Source: Mortierella sp. BCC40632 (lineage: Eukaryota; Mortierellomycota; Mortierellomycetes; Mortierellales; Mortierellaceae). Taken from it: a DNA stretch of 64,000 nucleotides. A program made the position numbers and the translations under genes. Where the stretch lies: the NCBI GenBank assembly GCA_011634665.1, contig WAEK01000033.1, positions 1 through 64,000 of the forward strand. Direction: 5' to 3'. This document shows positions 40,705-50,730 of the stretch, one piece after another. The notes below the pieces were generated by a model that saw nothing but the letters and a program-made list of their open reading frames with translations, did no database searches and had not been told where the DNA came from. The stretch's first letter is position 1; each line of letters opens with the position of its first letter.

Positions 40705-41850
40705 ATGAACCGATGGCTTTTTTCAACAAATTTTGCGATTTTTTCTTTAGTAGCAATCTTTATTATGAATATTCTTCAAGATTTTAATTTTATTAAAAGT
40801 TTATCTGAAATATTTTTTTTCTATAATTTCACTGTAGGAATTAATCTTTTTTATTCCTCGTTGGACACACCTTTTATCCAAGACTTTACTTATGAATTTT
40901 ATTTATGTTTTCTTCCTGGTGTTTTTTTACAGAAAGAAATTACTCCTAAGACATCCTTATGTAGTTTAGAAGATCTTACTAATCTATTAGATCCTTATTT
41001 TGTTACAGGTTTTAGTGATGCTGAGGCGAGCTTTATCATTTTTATTGGAGAGAGTCAAATTAATAAAATTCGTTGGAAAGTTGAAGCAAAATTCCAAATA
41101 GGACTACATTGTAAAGATACTGATATTTTATATAAAATTCAAAAATTTTTTAAAGGGGTTGGTACTATTACATTTCATAAAGAAATGGTATATTATCAAG
41201 TACGAGATATAAAATCTATTAAAAAAGTTATTGTTCCACATTTTGAGAAGTATCCTTTACAATCTGCAAAATCAATAGATTTTTTACTTTTTCAACAATG
41301 TATAATGCTTATAAGCAATAAAGAACATTTAATATTACCTGGTTTAGAGCGTATCATAGCTATTAAAGCAGCCCTAAATTTAGGACTTTCAGATAAATTA
41401 AAATTAGCTTTTCCCCATATTATCCCTATAGTAAGACCAGATTATATCCTTAGTGAAAAGGCTTTAGATCCACATTGGGTAACAGGATTTACTGAGGGGG
41501 ACGGTTCTTTTATATTTTATTTAGGAGCTAATGAGATTAAAGCTACTTATTCTATTCATCTTCACAAACGGGATGAACCTTTATTATTAAAAATAATGGA
41601 GTTTTTTGGTTCTAAAGGCTATATAACTCTTATAGAAACTCAGACTTCTGCAATGTACAGAATTACAGCTAAATCTGATCTGAATAAATTAGTTATTCCT
41701 CATTTTGATAAATATAATTTATTAGGCGCTAAATTGCACAATTATACTATTTGGCGAAAGATGGTAGAATTAATTACTAATAAACTTAATCTTACAGAAG
41801 AAGGATTAGCTCAATTAAAACTTTTAAAATCCACATTAAATAAAAATTAA
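40705..41850 (+). CDS. LAGLIDADG_1 endonuclease with a cox1-like N-terminus, free-standing
   Basis: 381 residues, intact. Starts MNRWLFSTN, the first residues of a cox1 protein, then a hydrophobic stretch, then motif 1 YFVTGFSDAEASFIIF near residue 98 and motif 2 HWVTGFTEGDGSFIFY near residue 257. It is not in an intron. The cox1-like start suggests it was once fused to a cox1 exon or took over cox1 start signals. A C-tract lies 75 nt after the stop. Confidence 0.85.
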   Translation: MNRWLFSTNFAIFSLVAIFIMNILQDFNFIKSLSEIFFFYNFTVGINLFYSSLDTPFIQDFTYEFYLCFLPGVFLQKEITPKTSLCSLEDLTNLLDPYFVTGFSDAEASFIIFIGESQINKIRWKVEAKFQIGLHCKDTDILYKIQKFFKGVGTITFHKEMVYYQVRDIKSIKKVIVPHFEKYPLQSAKSIDFLLFQQCIMLISNKEHLILPGLERIIAIKAALNLGLSDKLKLAFPHIIPIVRPDYILSEKALDPHWVTGFTEGDGSFIFYLGANEIKATYSIHLHKRDEPLLLKIMEFFGSKGYITLIETQTSAMYRITAKSDLNKLVIPHFDKYNLLGAKLHNYTIWRKMVELITNKLNLTEEGLAQLKLLKSTLNKN

Positions 41851-41956
41851 TAATATTTTTATTCAACTGATAGGGGTGAAAATCAATATATCAGTTTGCT
41901 TTCTAATTTTCATTAATTATTAATGAACACCCCCCGGCGGCCCCTCTTTAGGTCTT

Positions 41957-42045
41957 ATATTTCTCGGCCCCAACATGGATTTGACTAAATGTCCTGAATA
42001 ATTGTAAATGATGTGCTCTACCATTAAGCTATAATCCCTTATTCT
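41957..42045 (-). other. tRNA-like remnant
   Basis: On the reverse strand: gggattatagcttaatggt (acceptor and D arm) and a possible TAC anticodon loop, but stems do not pair well and no good T arm follows. Probably a decayed tRNA copy (Val-like at best). Confidence 0.35.
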
Positions 42046-42118
42046 TTTATAGTCTGAGCCCGGGGCCCGGCCTCCGGCGTTTGTTTTTAAATCGGGGCGG
42101 GAGGGGAATCGAACCAAT

Positions 42119-42448
42119 TTAACAATCTATCCAATTTGAATATAAATATTCTTTATCTATTAAAGGTAAGAGATTTTTAGAATGAGAGAAATGTTCCCCA
42201 GGGTTATATATTTTATATATTCCATCTTTTAATTCATTTTTCTTAATTAATGAAGTTATATAATCATAACTATTAATTGAATAAAAATATTTTTTATAAA
42301 AATGAGGGGATAAGAACCCATTATAAAATAATGGGTTAGAGCCAGCACGGATATTATTTAAAAAGTTAAAATTGTTTGCCATTGTGTTTTTTATATTTTT
42401 TGTCCTGTTAGTGATAGTAGGGCTCTGAAAGCAGAGAGTTGCCTGCAT
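42119..42448 (-). CDS. Small hypothetical ORF
   Basis: 109 codons on the reverse strand. No membrane segment, and no nuclease motif beyond KDGIYKIYNPGEHF, which has a GIY triplet but no YIG partner. It could be a decayed GIY-YIG fragment or chance. Confidence 0.3.
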   Translation of the reverse strand: MQATLCFQSPTITNRTKNIKNTMANNFNFLNNIRAGSNPLFYNGFLSPHFYKKYFYSINSYDYITSLIKKNELKDGIYKIYNPGEHFSHSKNLLPLIDKEYLYSNWIDC

Positions 42449-43387
42449 ATCATCCTTGTGCCTCGGAGATTAGGTTCCTCTAACAAGGTTGGGCTGCATT
42501 GAGGAGGCTGTTTTCCAATAACTAATTACTAGCAAGAAAAATTATCTTCAAGAAGAAGGTTGGGGTATTAGCCGCCTTAACATTTTGTTGATAAATTTAA
42601 TCATAGAGTTACATCTCCTCCTATCTATTACTCCCGTATAGATAAAATGATCTACTAGACCCCAAAGGGCTCTCATCGACCCGGGTCATTCAGACCCAGA
42701 GCAATTTGATTAAAATTATTGGTCTCTAAGGAATATATATAATAAAAATTAATTTAAAATATATTAGAGCAAAAAAGAGAAGCTAACGGTATTGTGGGCG
42801 ACACAAAGTTACTCGTATCAAGAGGATTTAAACCCCGTTGGGCCCCCCGGATTCGGGAAAATATCTTATAGTATTAATATAAAAATGGTAATCATCACCA
42901 AGATTTGACTATTTTCCCTCACGGTACTTAATAAATTTCTAATCCCTTCAAGAATTATGAAATTGATTCAAATCATCAATTAGACCTAAAGATAGACTCA
43001 GACTTTTATCATTGAGAATAGACAATCTCAATGACAATATATTATTTTACATATCAATACTATTATTAGCATAACTAATTAACAGCCTTATTTAATTAAG
43101 CTAAAAATTGAAATCATATCTAATCTGAAATTTTTATTAGATATACCTTAAAAGGTGAAGTTTAATCTTACTATTTTTAAAGAAGTGGATCTTACCACTT
43201 AAAAAATAATCTAATTAAAAGGAATTTAAATTTCTATCTAGCTTACTATCTATTTTTATTAAACGAAAACACAGAATTGGGGCCTACTCCTTAGGAATTT
43301 AGCCTCTCTTAAAAATAAATTCTTAATAATTAACCTTAGCTAAACCTAAGATTAAAAGACTAGATTATATTTTATAATAATTTAATA
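42449..43387 (-). rRNA. Possible large-subunit rRNA (rnl) fragment
   Basis: On the reverse strand the word aagtaccgtgagggaaa at 42910-42931 matches the universal large-subunit rRNA sequence of domain I. The surrounding 900 nt has rRNA-like composition with no long ORF, but I could not follow the rRNA continuously in either direction, and a GC block (42833-42855) interrupts it. Probably a partial, displaced copy; the full gene would be elsewhere. Confidence 0.4.
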
Positions 43388-43456
43388 GGACTAGAAGGAA
43401 TCGAACCTCCACTAACGGTCTTATCAAGACCGGGTTTTACCATTAAACTATAGTCC
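43388..43456 (-). tRNA. trnI: tRNA-Ile (GAU)
   Basis: On the reverse strand: acceptor ggacta/tagtcc, D arm agtttaatggtaaaac, anticodon stem-loop cggtcttgataagaccg (GAT), T arm gaggttcgattcctt. Confidence 0.85.
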
Positions 43457-43499
43457 TTTATATATATATAAATATAATTAACTATATTATTAATTGCCC

Positions 43500-43800
43500 T
43501 TCTTAATTAATTCATTAGTGCTTTAACCAATTAAGCTATAATCCTTTAATATATTAATTATTTAATAAATTAGCTGACGTGTTTTACCATTAAACTATAG
43601 CCCTTACTTTAATTATTTTATAGTTAATTGACCACCTTAAAAATTCATTAGCGCTTTAACCAATTAAGCTACAATCCTTTATTATATTTATAAATTAGCT
43701 CCCCGTCGGGGCACCCGGTGGGCGAGCGCTCTTGGGAGCTGTCCTATATTTTATAAATAGTTCACCGCACTTTAACCAATTAAACTATAATCTTTTATAT
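43500..43800 (-). repeat. Row of four tRNA 5'-half copies
   Basis: On the reverse strand, words like ggattatagcttaattggttaaagc (acceptor 5' strand plus D arm) recur at about 43520-43546, 43575-43603, 43650-43680 and 43768-43797. None has a T arm or 3' acceptor strand. They look like the 5' halves of the neighbouring tRNA-Ile or tRNA-Asp, repeated about every 80-120 nt. Confidence 0.6.
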
Positions 43801-44158
43801 AAAAATTGGGGGGCCCAATACAGACGGGGGAATTCTTTAATTTAATCTTTATTCATAAAGCTCGTCAGACTCCGCTGGGTACTCCTTTTCTTTTTGAAAT
43901 GTTTATAAATAAACTGCGGGCGAGCGCCCTTGGGAGCATTTTAATTCTCTATAAACCCGGTTTTTTATTTTTTTCAGCCCCTCCTCGGGGACGCGGGCGT
44001 CCCCTCAGGGGAGTATTGAAAATCGGCAAGTCTAGTTTCTTCTGAAAGAAAAGAATGTTAAACAATATTAATTATTATTATTCTACTGAGCTCCAAGAGG
44101 CTGAGTTTATTTGTTTAAAATAGATGGTCTAATTTAATATAACCGATTTAATATAAAT
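43801..44158 (+). other. GC-cluster spacer before the atp9 region
   Basis: No credible gene. GC blocks at 43690-43742 (just upstream), 43870-43940 and 43978-44015 (including ctcctcggggacgcgggcgt). The 79-codon frame at 43806 is made largely of these blocks. Confidence 0.5.
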
Positions 44159-44227
44159 AACAAGAATTGATTAAAAGATAGTTTAATACAATTCATGTCT
44201 TAATTGACATGAAATAACAAAAAAAAA
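44159..44227 (+). promoter_or_regulatory. atp9 leader copy 1
   Basis: aacaagaattgattaaaag, atagtttaatacaa and an inverted repeat (ttcatgtcttaattgacatgaa) before ATG 44228, which also starts a copy of the first atp9 codons. Confidence 0.8.
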
Positions 44228-45226
44228 ATGTTAGCAAGCGCAAAAATCATAGGTGCAGGATTAGCTTTATATATGTTTTTTATTCCTTATTCTCTAGAAA
44301 CTTGCCTAAGTTCACAATTATTGATCTTTAATAGTAATGAGAATTTCTTGTTATTATCCTTGTCAACCTTCCCAATAGGTGTTGAATTTTATGATGACCT
44401 TTTAAATAATAAAGGATTAATCCTGAAAAACACTAAAGGGAAAACAGGCATATATATGTGGAAACATAATAAATCAGAGAAATTTTATATTGGATCAGCT
44501 ATCGACCTTTCTGGACGATTTAAGGACTATTTTTCTAAAACTTATATATCTAATAGAAAATCAAGTCGTATTTGTAATGCTTTAGTAAGTCATGGTTATT
44601 CAGCATTTAGCTTATCTATTCTTGAGTATATTGAGGATATCTCAAATTTATCACAAGATGAGGCTAGAATTTATATCCTAAAACGGGAACAATTTTACTT
44701 AGACTCTTTTCAACCTGAGTATAATATACTTAAATTAGCAGGTTCTTCATTAGGGTATAAACACACTGAAGAGTCCTTAGTTAAGATGAGCGAGGCTAAA
44801 ACTGGCAAATCCCTTTCTGCTGAAACCAAAGCGTTAATTCGTGAGAGCATGCCTGACAATTCAGGGGAAAATCACCCTAATTTTAATAAATCTCATTCTA
44901 CTGAAACTATATTAAAAATGAGTTTAGCTAAAACAGGGGATAATAATTCTTTTTATGGGAAAACTCATTCTATTGAAACTATTACTAGAATGAAAGAAGC
45001 TAAGTTAGGTATTTTAAAATCAGAGGATCACAAAGCAAAAATAAGTCTAACTAAAGGAGGAGGTACTATTTTTGTTTATAATTCTGATAATTTATTAGTT
45101 AATAGTTTTGTATCTGCTAGAAAAGCAGCTGAGTATTTTAATGTGGATAAAAATACGATAATTCGTTATACGAAAAATGGAAAATTGTTTAATAACGAAT
45201 GGTTATTAACAAGAATCCTTAAATAG
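44228..45226 (+). CDS. GIY-YIG/NUMOD endonuclease starting with atp9 codons
   Basis: 332 residues, intact. Residues 1-13 are [13 protein letters not shown], identical to the start of atp9 at 45678. Then a hydrophobic linker, KTGIYMWKHNKS/FYIGSAIDLSGRF, KREQFYLDSFQPEYN, NUMOD3 repeats (NHPNFNKSHS, NNSFYGKTHS) and a NUMOD1 helix (AAEYFNVDKNTIIRYT). A C-tract follows at 45270-45286. The atp9 leader plus 13 codons is thus present twice, once feeding the endonuclease and once atp9. Confidence 0.9.
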   Translation: MLASAKIIGAGLALYMFFIPYSLETCLSSQLLIFNSNENFLLLSLSTFPIGVEFYDDLLNNKGLILKNTKGKTGIYMWKHNKSEKFYIGSAIDLSGRFKDYFSKTYISNRKSSRICNALVSHGYSAFSLSILEYIEDISNLSQDEARIYILKREQFYLDSFQPEYNILKLAGSSLGYKHTEESLVKMSEAKTGKSLSAETKALIRESMPDNSGENHPNFNKSHSTETILKMSLAKTGDNNSFYGKTHSIETITRMKEAKLGILKSEDHKAKISLTKGGGTIFVYNSDNLLVNSFVSARKAAEYFNVDKNTIIRYTKNGKLFNNEWLLTRILK

Positions 45227-45290
45227 ATTCTTCTAAAATGGTAGGGGAATAATATACCATAATCTTAAATTAACACCCCCCCCCCCTTAA

Positions 45291-45606
45291 TTAGAACTAA
45301 CGTGTAATACTTCTTTTTTAATTTAAAGTAACGTATAATGTTCACCTTTAATAGATAAATAGGAATATTTAATAGGTAAACCAATTTTTCCTGTAGACTT
45401 TATATTAACCCTTATAATCAATATCTAGGAGGGACCCCTAGAAGGAAAAATTATATTGTTAAAAGGTTTTGGGTAGAAATAGGGGGTTCTGGAAAAAAGA
45501 TTAGTTATAATTAAATTTCTAAATACTGGGCTAAAATAATTGAAGTTCTATTAGATTAAAATAAATTATAAGTGGGCATAAAAATTTAATCCGGAAAGAG
45601 ATATAT
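45291..45606 (+). other. Spacer before atp9
   Basis: No gene is seen, A+T-rich. It lies between the C-tract of the upstream cassette and the atp9 leader. Confidence 0.5.
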
Positions 45607-45899
<293 letters not shown>

Positions 45900-46009
45900 T
45901 AATAGAAACCATTAGATTTTTATAAAGAAATTTATATAAATCCCCCTTTTTCTTAATTAAGATTTAAATTTTTAATGGCCATCATTAATCTTACCGATTT
46001 ATTATAAAT

Positions 46010-46079
46010 AACAAGAATTGATTAAAAGATAGTTTAACACAAATCATGTCTTAATTGACATGATATTACAAAAAATCAA
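46010..46079 (+). promoter_or_regulatory. atp9 leader copy after atp9
   Basis: Same blocks (aacaagaattgattaaaag, atagtttaacacaa) and inverted repeat (atcatgtcttaattgacatgat) before ATG 46080. Confidence 0.8.
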
Positions 46080-46937
46080 ATGGGTTCAAGTGTTTTTCTT
46101 TATAATATGATTGATGTTTCAGAGATCTTACTCTCGCAATCATTTGCTCTTAATAATAATGAGCATCTTTTATGTTTATCCCTGTCAATTTTACCTGTGG
46201 GTGTAAATTTTTATGATGATCTTTTAATACAAAAGAATCAAATTAAAAAAGATAATAAAGGGAGATCTGGGGTTTATTTATTCTATAATAAAATAAACAA
46301 AAAATGTTATGTAGGGAGCGGGGTTAATTTGTCGGATAGATTATCTGACTATTTTTCTGATTACTATTTAAATAGATTAGATACTCAAACTTTTTTAATA
46401 GTGAAAGCTATTAAAAAATATAAATTGGAGAATTTTTCCTTAACTATTTTAGAGTATGTGGATAATAGGGAATTAGCAATAGAACGGGAACAATATTGGA
46501 TAGATGAAATTGATCCCGAGTATAATATTCTTAGATTTGCAGGATCCTCTTTAGGTTACAAACATACGGAAGAGAGTCTTGAAAAAATAAGAAAGGCTGT
46601 AAGTGGTAAAAAACGTACTCAGGAAACTAAAAATTTAATGAGTGAAAATCGTAAAGGTGAGAATAATGGATTTTTTGGTAAAACCCATTCTGAGGAAACT
46701 AAAACTCTTATGAAAGCTGCTGCAGCTAACAGAGAAAAACCTCCTGTTACTGGTATTGAAGTTGAGATTACAGATCTTGAGACTAATATAACAACTAAGT
46801 ATGATTCTGTTCGATTAGCTGCCAAAGCTATTAATTCAGATATTAAAACATTACTACGTCGGGAGAAATCTCAATTAGAAAAAGGTATTAATACACCTTA
46901 TAGAGGTAGATTTATGATAGTTATTAGAAGATCTTAA
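46080..46937 (+). CDS. GIY-YIG/NUMOD endonuclease after atp9
   Basis: 285 residues, intact. The N-terminal 55 residues resemble the linker of the gene at 44228 (LLCLSLSILPVGVNFYDDLL) but lack the atp9 codons. Core RSGVYLFYNKINKKCYVGSGVNLSDRL, EREQYWIDEIDPEYN, and a single NUMOD3 (NGFFGKTHS). The C-terminus ends in a divergent NUMOD1-like part. A copied atp9 3' end follows at 47065. Confidence 0.85.
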   Translation: MGSSVFLYNMIDVSEILLSQSFALNNNEHLLCLSLSILPVGVNFYDDLLIQKNQIKKDNKGRSGVYLFYNKINKKCYVGSGVNLSDRLSDYFSDYYLNRLDTQTFLIVKAIKKYKLENFSLTILEYVDNRELAIEREQYWIDEIDPEYNILRFAGSSLGYKHTEESLEKIRKAVSGKKRTQETKNLMSENRKGENNGFFGKTHSEETKTLMKAAAANREKPPVTGIEVEITDLETNITTKYDSVRLAAKAINSDIKTLLRREKSQLEKGINTPYRGRFMIVIRRS

Positions 46938-47064
46938 GTCTATTAGTTTAGGTTGGTTTTTATTTCCAACAAAGGGAATTACTTTATTTATATATATATT
47001 TAATAGTGAGTGTAGTAATGTATTAACATTATGAGGGTTGGCGGTGGGTCACTTCCTTTTTTTT
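46938..47064 (+). other. Spacer
   Basis: No gene is seen. A short A+T-rich stretch joins the GIY-YIG gene to a copied atp9 end. Confidence 0.4.
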
Positions 47065-47103
47065 TTTGCTTTAATGATGGCGTTCTTATTATTATACTCA
47101 TAA
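47065..47103 (+). repeat. atp9 3' end, copied
   Basis: 39 nt encoding [12 protein letters not shown] and stop, matching the end of atp9 at 45861-45899 with one silent change. It has no atp9 sequence before it. It marks a second place where an atp9 C-terminus was delivered with a cassette. Both ends are followed within 50 nt by aaatccccctt. Confidence 0.8.
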
Positions 47104-47224
47104 TGATATTAACAAAATCCCCCTTAATTCTTCCAATTGTCTCCTTAATTTTTATAATCTTTATCTCACTTCTTAAAATAATTATTGTCTCCTTACAATG
47201 GAATTTATCAAATTTACTATAATT

Positions 47225-47741
47225 TTTTCCTGATAGTTATGAACAATTATATCCTTTATGTTCACTTTTATTTGTTTTACCTGTCGGTGTTAAATCTTAT
47301 GAAAATGCTGATTCACAAAAATTAGCTATTTTAACCGACAACAAAGGCAAAGCTGGGATTTATCAATGGTCTCATAAAGGTTCAAGTCTAAAATATGTTG
47401 GTAGTGCTGTTGATTTAGGAAAAAGATTGTATGATTATTTTTTATTATCTTATTTACTTAATCCTAATAAGAGAAGCTATATTTATAAAGCTCCCTCCGG
47501 GCGCTCCGCCCGGGGGGTGCCCCCCCCCCCTGGGGAGCTTTACTTAAAGATGGACATTCTGCATTTAGACTAACTATTCTTGAGCATATTGATATAACTA
47601 ATCTTTCTAAAGAGGACTCAAGAAAATTAATATTAGCACGGGAACAATTTTATATAGATAAAATACAACCTAAATATAATATACTTTCTATAGCAGGAAA
47701 TTCATTAGGGTTCAAGCATTTAGAAGAGACTAAAAACAATT
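47225..47741 (+). pseudogene. GIY-YIG endonuclease remnant split by a GC element
   Basis: Frames read YEQLYPLCSLLFVLPVGVK, KAGIYQWSHKGSSLKYVGSAVDL and AREQFYIDKIQPKYN, ending GNSLGFKHLEETKNN with a stop. There is no NUMOD part. A 51-nt GC-rich element sits in the middle at KA/LLKDGHSAF and has broken the frame. Confidence 0.65.
47489..47539 (+). mobile_element. GC-rich hairpin element flanked by AGCT (copy A)
   Basis: Starts and ends with agct. The core is ctccctccgggcgctccgcc, a C run, ctgggg. The reverse complement of 51723-51770 is the same sequence except for the C run length. It lies inside a GIY-YIG gene and looks like a small transposing GC cluster, as known from yeast and Allomyces mitochondrial DNA. 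Confidence 0.75.
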
Positions 47742-47907
47742 AAGTGAGTTAAAAAAAGGGGGGGGGGAGAGGAATCGAACCAATAATTCTAATACTATAA
47801 CTCTCCCAAAAATGATAAACCCTAAGCTTAATGAATAAATCAGTTCGATTGCCCTCTCCCCTGGGGGGCAAATATTTATAAGATTTATTCTTATAAAATA
47901 ATAAAAG

Positions 47908-47977
47908 CGCGGATGATAGAATCGAACTATCAATACAAGATCATGAGTCTTATGTGCTGACCTTTACACTAATCCAC
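47908..47977 (-). tRNA. trnM: tRNA-Met (CAU)
   Basis: Reverse strand: acceptor gtggat/atccgc, anticodon stem-loop aagactcatgatctt (CAT), T arm gatagttcgattctatc. A tRNA-like T-arm fragment also lies just upstream in the window at 47763-47785. Confidence 0.8.
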
Positions 47978-48056
47978 ATTTATATATTTAAAAAAATAAT
48001 TTGTGTAACATATTAAGAATTAAGTTTTTATACTATTATTCTCCTTATATATTAAA

Positions 48057-48358
48057 GTATTAGAATTCTTTATTTTAGTAACGCCGATACCATTAGCTTC
48101 TCTTTATTTATCAACAATCTTTCCTTCGGGACGATTAGCTGTTTATATATTTCATCCGGCTGCGCGTATTTTTCAATTATAGAGTTCAATTATATGGACG
48201 GTTAAATCAACTAACTTTTTATCAATTAAATTTTGATATATTTTTAAAAATCCTTCTCATTTGCCTTCTTTGTGTGCTTGCATATGAAGAAGAGGGTGGT
48301 TTTTCTTTTATAGAAGAATCTGCATTCGGAAGTATAAAAGTAGCCTGGTATAAAATTT
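48057..48358 (+). pseudogene. GIY-YIG gene, N-terminal part, split
   Basis: Matches the N-terminal extension of the gene at 21003 (same words: attctttattttagtaa, ccattagcttctctt, atatggacggttaaatcaac) with several shifts. It breaks off at about 48358, where a reverse-strand LAGLIDADG cassette begins, and the GIY-YIG frame resumes at about 49295. Confidence 0.65.
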
Positions 48359-48377
48359 AATAAGATATCATTACCTA

Positions 48378-48391
48378 AGGGGGGGTGTTCA
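48378..48391 (-). terminator. C-tract motif on the reverse strand
   Basis: Read in reverse: gtgaacacccccccttag. It lies 110 nt after the stop of the reverse-strand LAGLIDADG gene, that is, at its 3' side, as on the forward strand. Confidence 0.6.
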
Positions 48392-48501
48392 CACCTATTA
48401 GTAATGAACTGCAAGATGCAGTGAGTCTAATACTACATTAGGATAAACACTTAAAATTAAAGAAACAATGAAGAAAAAACTCTCGTCTAATTATATCTTA
48501 A

Positions 48502-49197
48502 TTAATCTGCGAGTTTATACATCATTGATGAATGGAAATAAGGGGTAACAAGAGCTCTAAATTTTGTCATTGAGTCTGACTTAATGTAGATTCTATACCG
48601 ATCTTTACTTTTCTTGTGAGATGTACAATTTAAATTTAAGTTTTCCTTTAAAACCTTAATTAATAATTGAACTTCTTCAAAAGTGAAAGAGTGTGTACAA
48701 AATGTAAAACCTGAATCCTTCTTAGCTCCATCATCCATTGCCCAATATGCTAAAGATCTCGCAGTTAAAAGTTCACCAATATTTAAAGGTATTATTTTAA
48801 CTTTATCCTTATAGAATAAATCATGATAATAATTAAAACAAGGCAAAGAATAAGAATAAAAAAGGATTCTACTATAAATCTTACCTGTTCTAAAATTAGG
48901 TTTTCGATCACTATACTTAAGCCCAGAATTACAATAGTCTTTAAATAAATCATATAAATGTATTATATATGCTTCATTTATTAAGCCTTGCTCAAACTGT
49001 AAAGCATTTAACCCTTTAGGCATTTTACGAATATATAAATCCCCTAAACAAACACCAATTATTACTTCATGTAGATCAGAGGGTACAGTAAAAGAATTTC
49101 TTTCCTCTTTAGTAATTCTTTTAGAACTATAAAACCGATTAACAAAACCAGCACTTTTAACAAAACCTGCACTAATAAATTTAAAAACTGTAAATAT
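48502..49197 (-). CDS. LAGLIDADG_2-type endonuclease (reverse strand)
   Basis: Open for 231 residues from an ATA at 49197, exactly where its relative at 22390 has ATG; the first internal ATG is at 49023. If ATA is not used, the gene has lost its start. EVIIGVCLGDLYIRKMP, LLTARSLAYWAMDDGAKK and the end VTPYFHSSMMYKLAD are present. The only cassette in this orientation. Confidence 0.75.
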   Translation of the reverse strand: MFTVFKFISAGFVKSAGFVNRFYSSKRITKEERNSFTVPSDLHEVIIGVCLGDLYIRKMPKGLNALQFEQGLINEAYIIHLYDLFKDYCNSGLKYSDRKPNFRTGKIYSRILFYSYSLPCFNYYHDLFYKDKVKIIPLNIGELLTARSLAYWAMDDGAKKDSGFTFCTHSFTFEEVQLLIKVLKENLNLNCTSHKKSKDRYRIYIKSDSMTKFRALVTPYFHSSMMYKLAD

Positions 49198-49271
49198 GTT
49201 AGACTTGAACTTTCTAGATCATGTCAATTAAGACATGATTTGTATTAAACTATCTTTTAATCAATTCTTGC
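49198..49271 (-). promoter_or_regulatory. atp9-type leader copy (reverse strand)
   Basis: In reverse: gcaagaattgattaaaagat, agtttaatacaa, the inverted repeat (atcatgtcttaattgacatgat) and gttcaagtctaac directly before the gene. Leader and gene were inverted as one unit. Confidence 0.8.
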
Positions 49272-49294
49272 TAAATAAATTTTTCCGGGAATTA

Positions 49295-50028
49295 AAAATT
49301 CCCTCGAATCTGAAATATTATTATCAGTCTTTGTTCCCATTATGATTTATTCTAATGAAAATTTAAACAAATCAACTATTTTATCAGATAATAAAGATAA
49401 AGCTGCTATTTATATGTGGACTCATAACTTATCTGGTAAAAGATATGTTGGTAGTGCTGTAAATTTTTCTAACCGAATAAATAATTATTTTAAAAAAGGC
49501 TATCTAGAGCGTAATAAAACTATGTATATTTACAATGCTTTACTTGTTCACGGTTATTCGGCATTTACTCTTACAATCTTGGAATATATAGATATTACTA
49601 ATTTATCTAAAGAAGATGCTAAAATTTTAATTCTTGGGCGAGAACAGTTTTATCTTGATATTATATTTTCGGTAGATGAACCTAATACTTACAATATACT
49701 TAAAGTTGCAGGCTCTTCCTTAGGTTACAAACACACTGAGAAATCTTTAAAAAAACTGGTAAAGATCATCATATGTTCGGTAAAACAGGTGAGAACCATC
49801 CTTTCTTTGGTAGAAATCATTCTTCAGAAACAATCGCTAAAATTAGTATTTCTAAAGGAGGAGGAACTATTTATGTTTATGATTCCAAGGGTTCACTTGT
49901 AAATAATTTTAATTCTACTAGAGAAGCAGGGAAGTTCTTTAATTGTTCCCATGTATTAATATATAAATATCTTAAGAATGGGAAATTGTTTAAAAAACAA
50001 TGGATATTATCTACACCCCCCCTCGGTA
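49295..50028 (+). pseudogene. GIY-YIG/NUMOD endonuclease, main part, one shift
   Basis: Resumes with VFVPIMIYSNENLNKSTILSD, then core KAAIYMWTHNLS/RYVGSAVNFSNRI and GREQFYLDIIFSVDEPN, open to about 49755. After a shift, 49773-50028 holds NUMOD3 (NHPFFGRNHSS) and NUMOD1 (AGKFFNCSHVLIYKYL), ending in a C-tract (50011-50022). With 48057-48358 it makes one gene, split by the reverse LAGLIDADG cassette. Confidence 0.75.
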
Positions 50029-50078
50029 CGGATGATATTCTAATGAGTCTTATGTGTTAACCATTACACTAATCCACA
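50029..50078 (-). tRNA. tRNA-Met remnant (no T arm)
   Basis: Reverse strand: gtggattagtgtaatggttaacacataagactcatt matches the 5' part of the tRNA-Met at 47908, including the CAT loop, then jumps to atcatccg. The T arm is missing, so it is not likely to work. Confidence 0.6.
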
Positions 50079-50518
50079 TAATTATTTTCAAGGGAAGATT
50101 ATTGGTTTACCGTGAATCTTCCTTCCGTATTAATTCTAATAACTATAGATAAATATTTTTTAATCCCGTTGGGCCCTCAGTGTCAGTAACGGGGGTTAGA
50201 CAAATATACTATAAATCGAGCCCCGCGGCCCTCCGCAAACATGCGGAGTGGCCCCATTAACTAGAGGGGACATTTGTTAATTTATAAGTTATATGTTTTA
50301 ATATTTATAATTGTTATAAGGTTATCATTAATCTTGATAAACATCCTGTTGGGCCCTTTCCTGTTTCTCGTCTGGAAATTGGCAATTTTTATTATATAAT
50401 AATTAACTATATAAATCTAATTTTTAATTATTTTAGATAAGGTAATTTAAATTAGATTGTTCAAGTCTTTTCTAATATGAATAATAGATTAGGCATATTT
50501 TGTAATTTAAATCTTCTT
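50079..50518 (+). other. Spacer with GC blocks
   Basis: No gene is seen. GC-rich pieces at 50160-50175 (cccgttgggccct), 50220-50255 and 50342-50356. Confidence 0.5.
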
Positions 50519-50591
50519 GGGAATGTAACTTAATTGGTAAAGTACTAAGCTTTTATCTTATCAAATCAGAGTTCGAGTCTCTGCGTTCTCA
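50519..50591 (+). tRNA. trnK: tRNA-Lys (UUU), copy 1
   Basis: Acceptor gggaatg/cgttctc, D arm aacttaattggtaaagt, anticodon stem-loop taagcttttatctta (TTT), T arm agagttcgagtctct. A second copy at 52189 differs in the anticodon stem. Confidence 0.85.
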
Positions 50592-50730
50592 TTTATCTCT
50601 TTTCTATATCTATATCTATAAATCTTATATTAAACATTATACCCGGAGATTATATATGATAATTATATAACATAATATAATAAATATTATTATTTAGTCC
50701 TTTTTGGAGGGGGGAAGACTCGAACCAATT

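Noticed and set aside
43806..44045. 79-codon ORF in the spacer before atp9
   Set aside because: Composed mainly of GC-cluster sequence; no motif and no leader.
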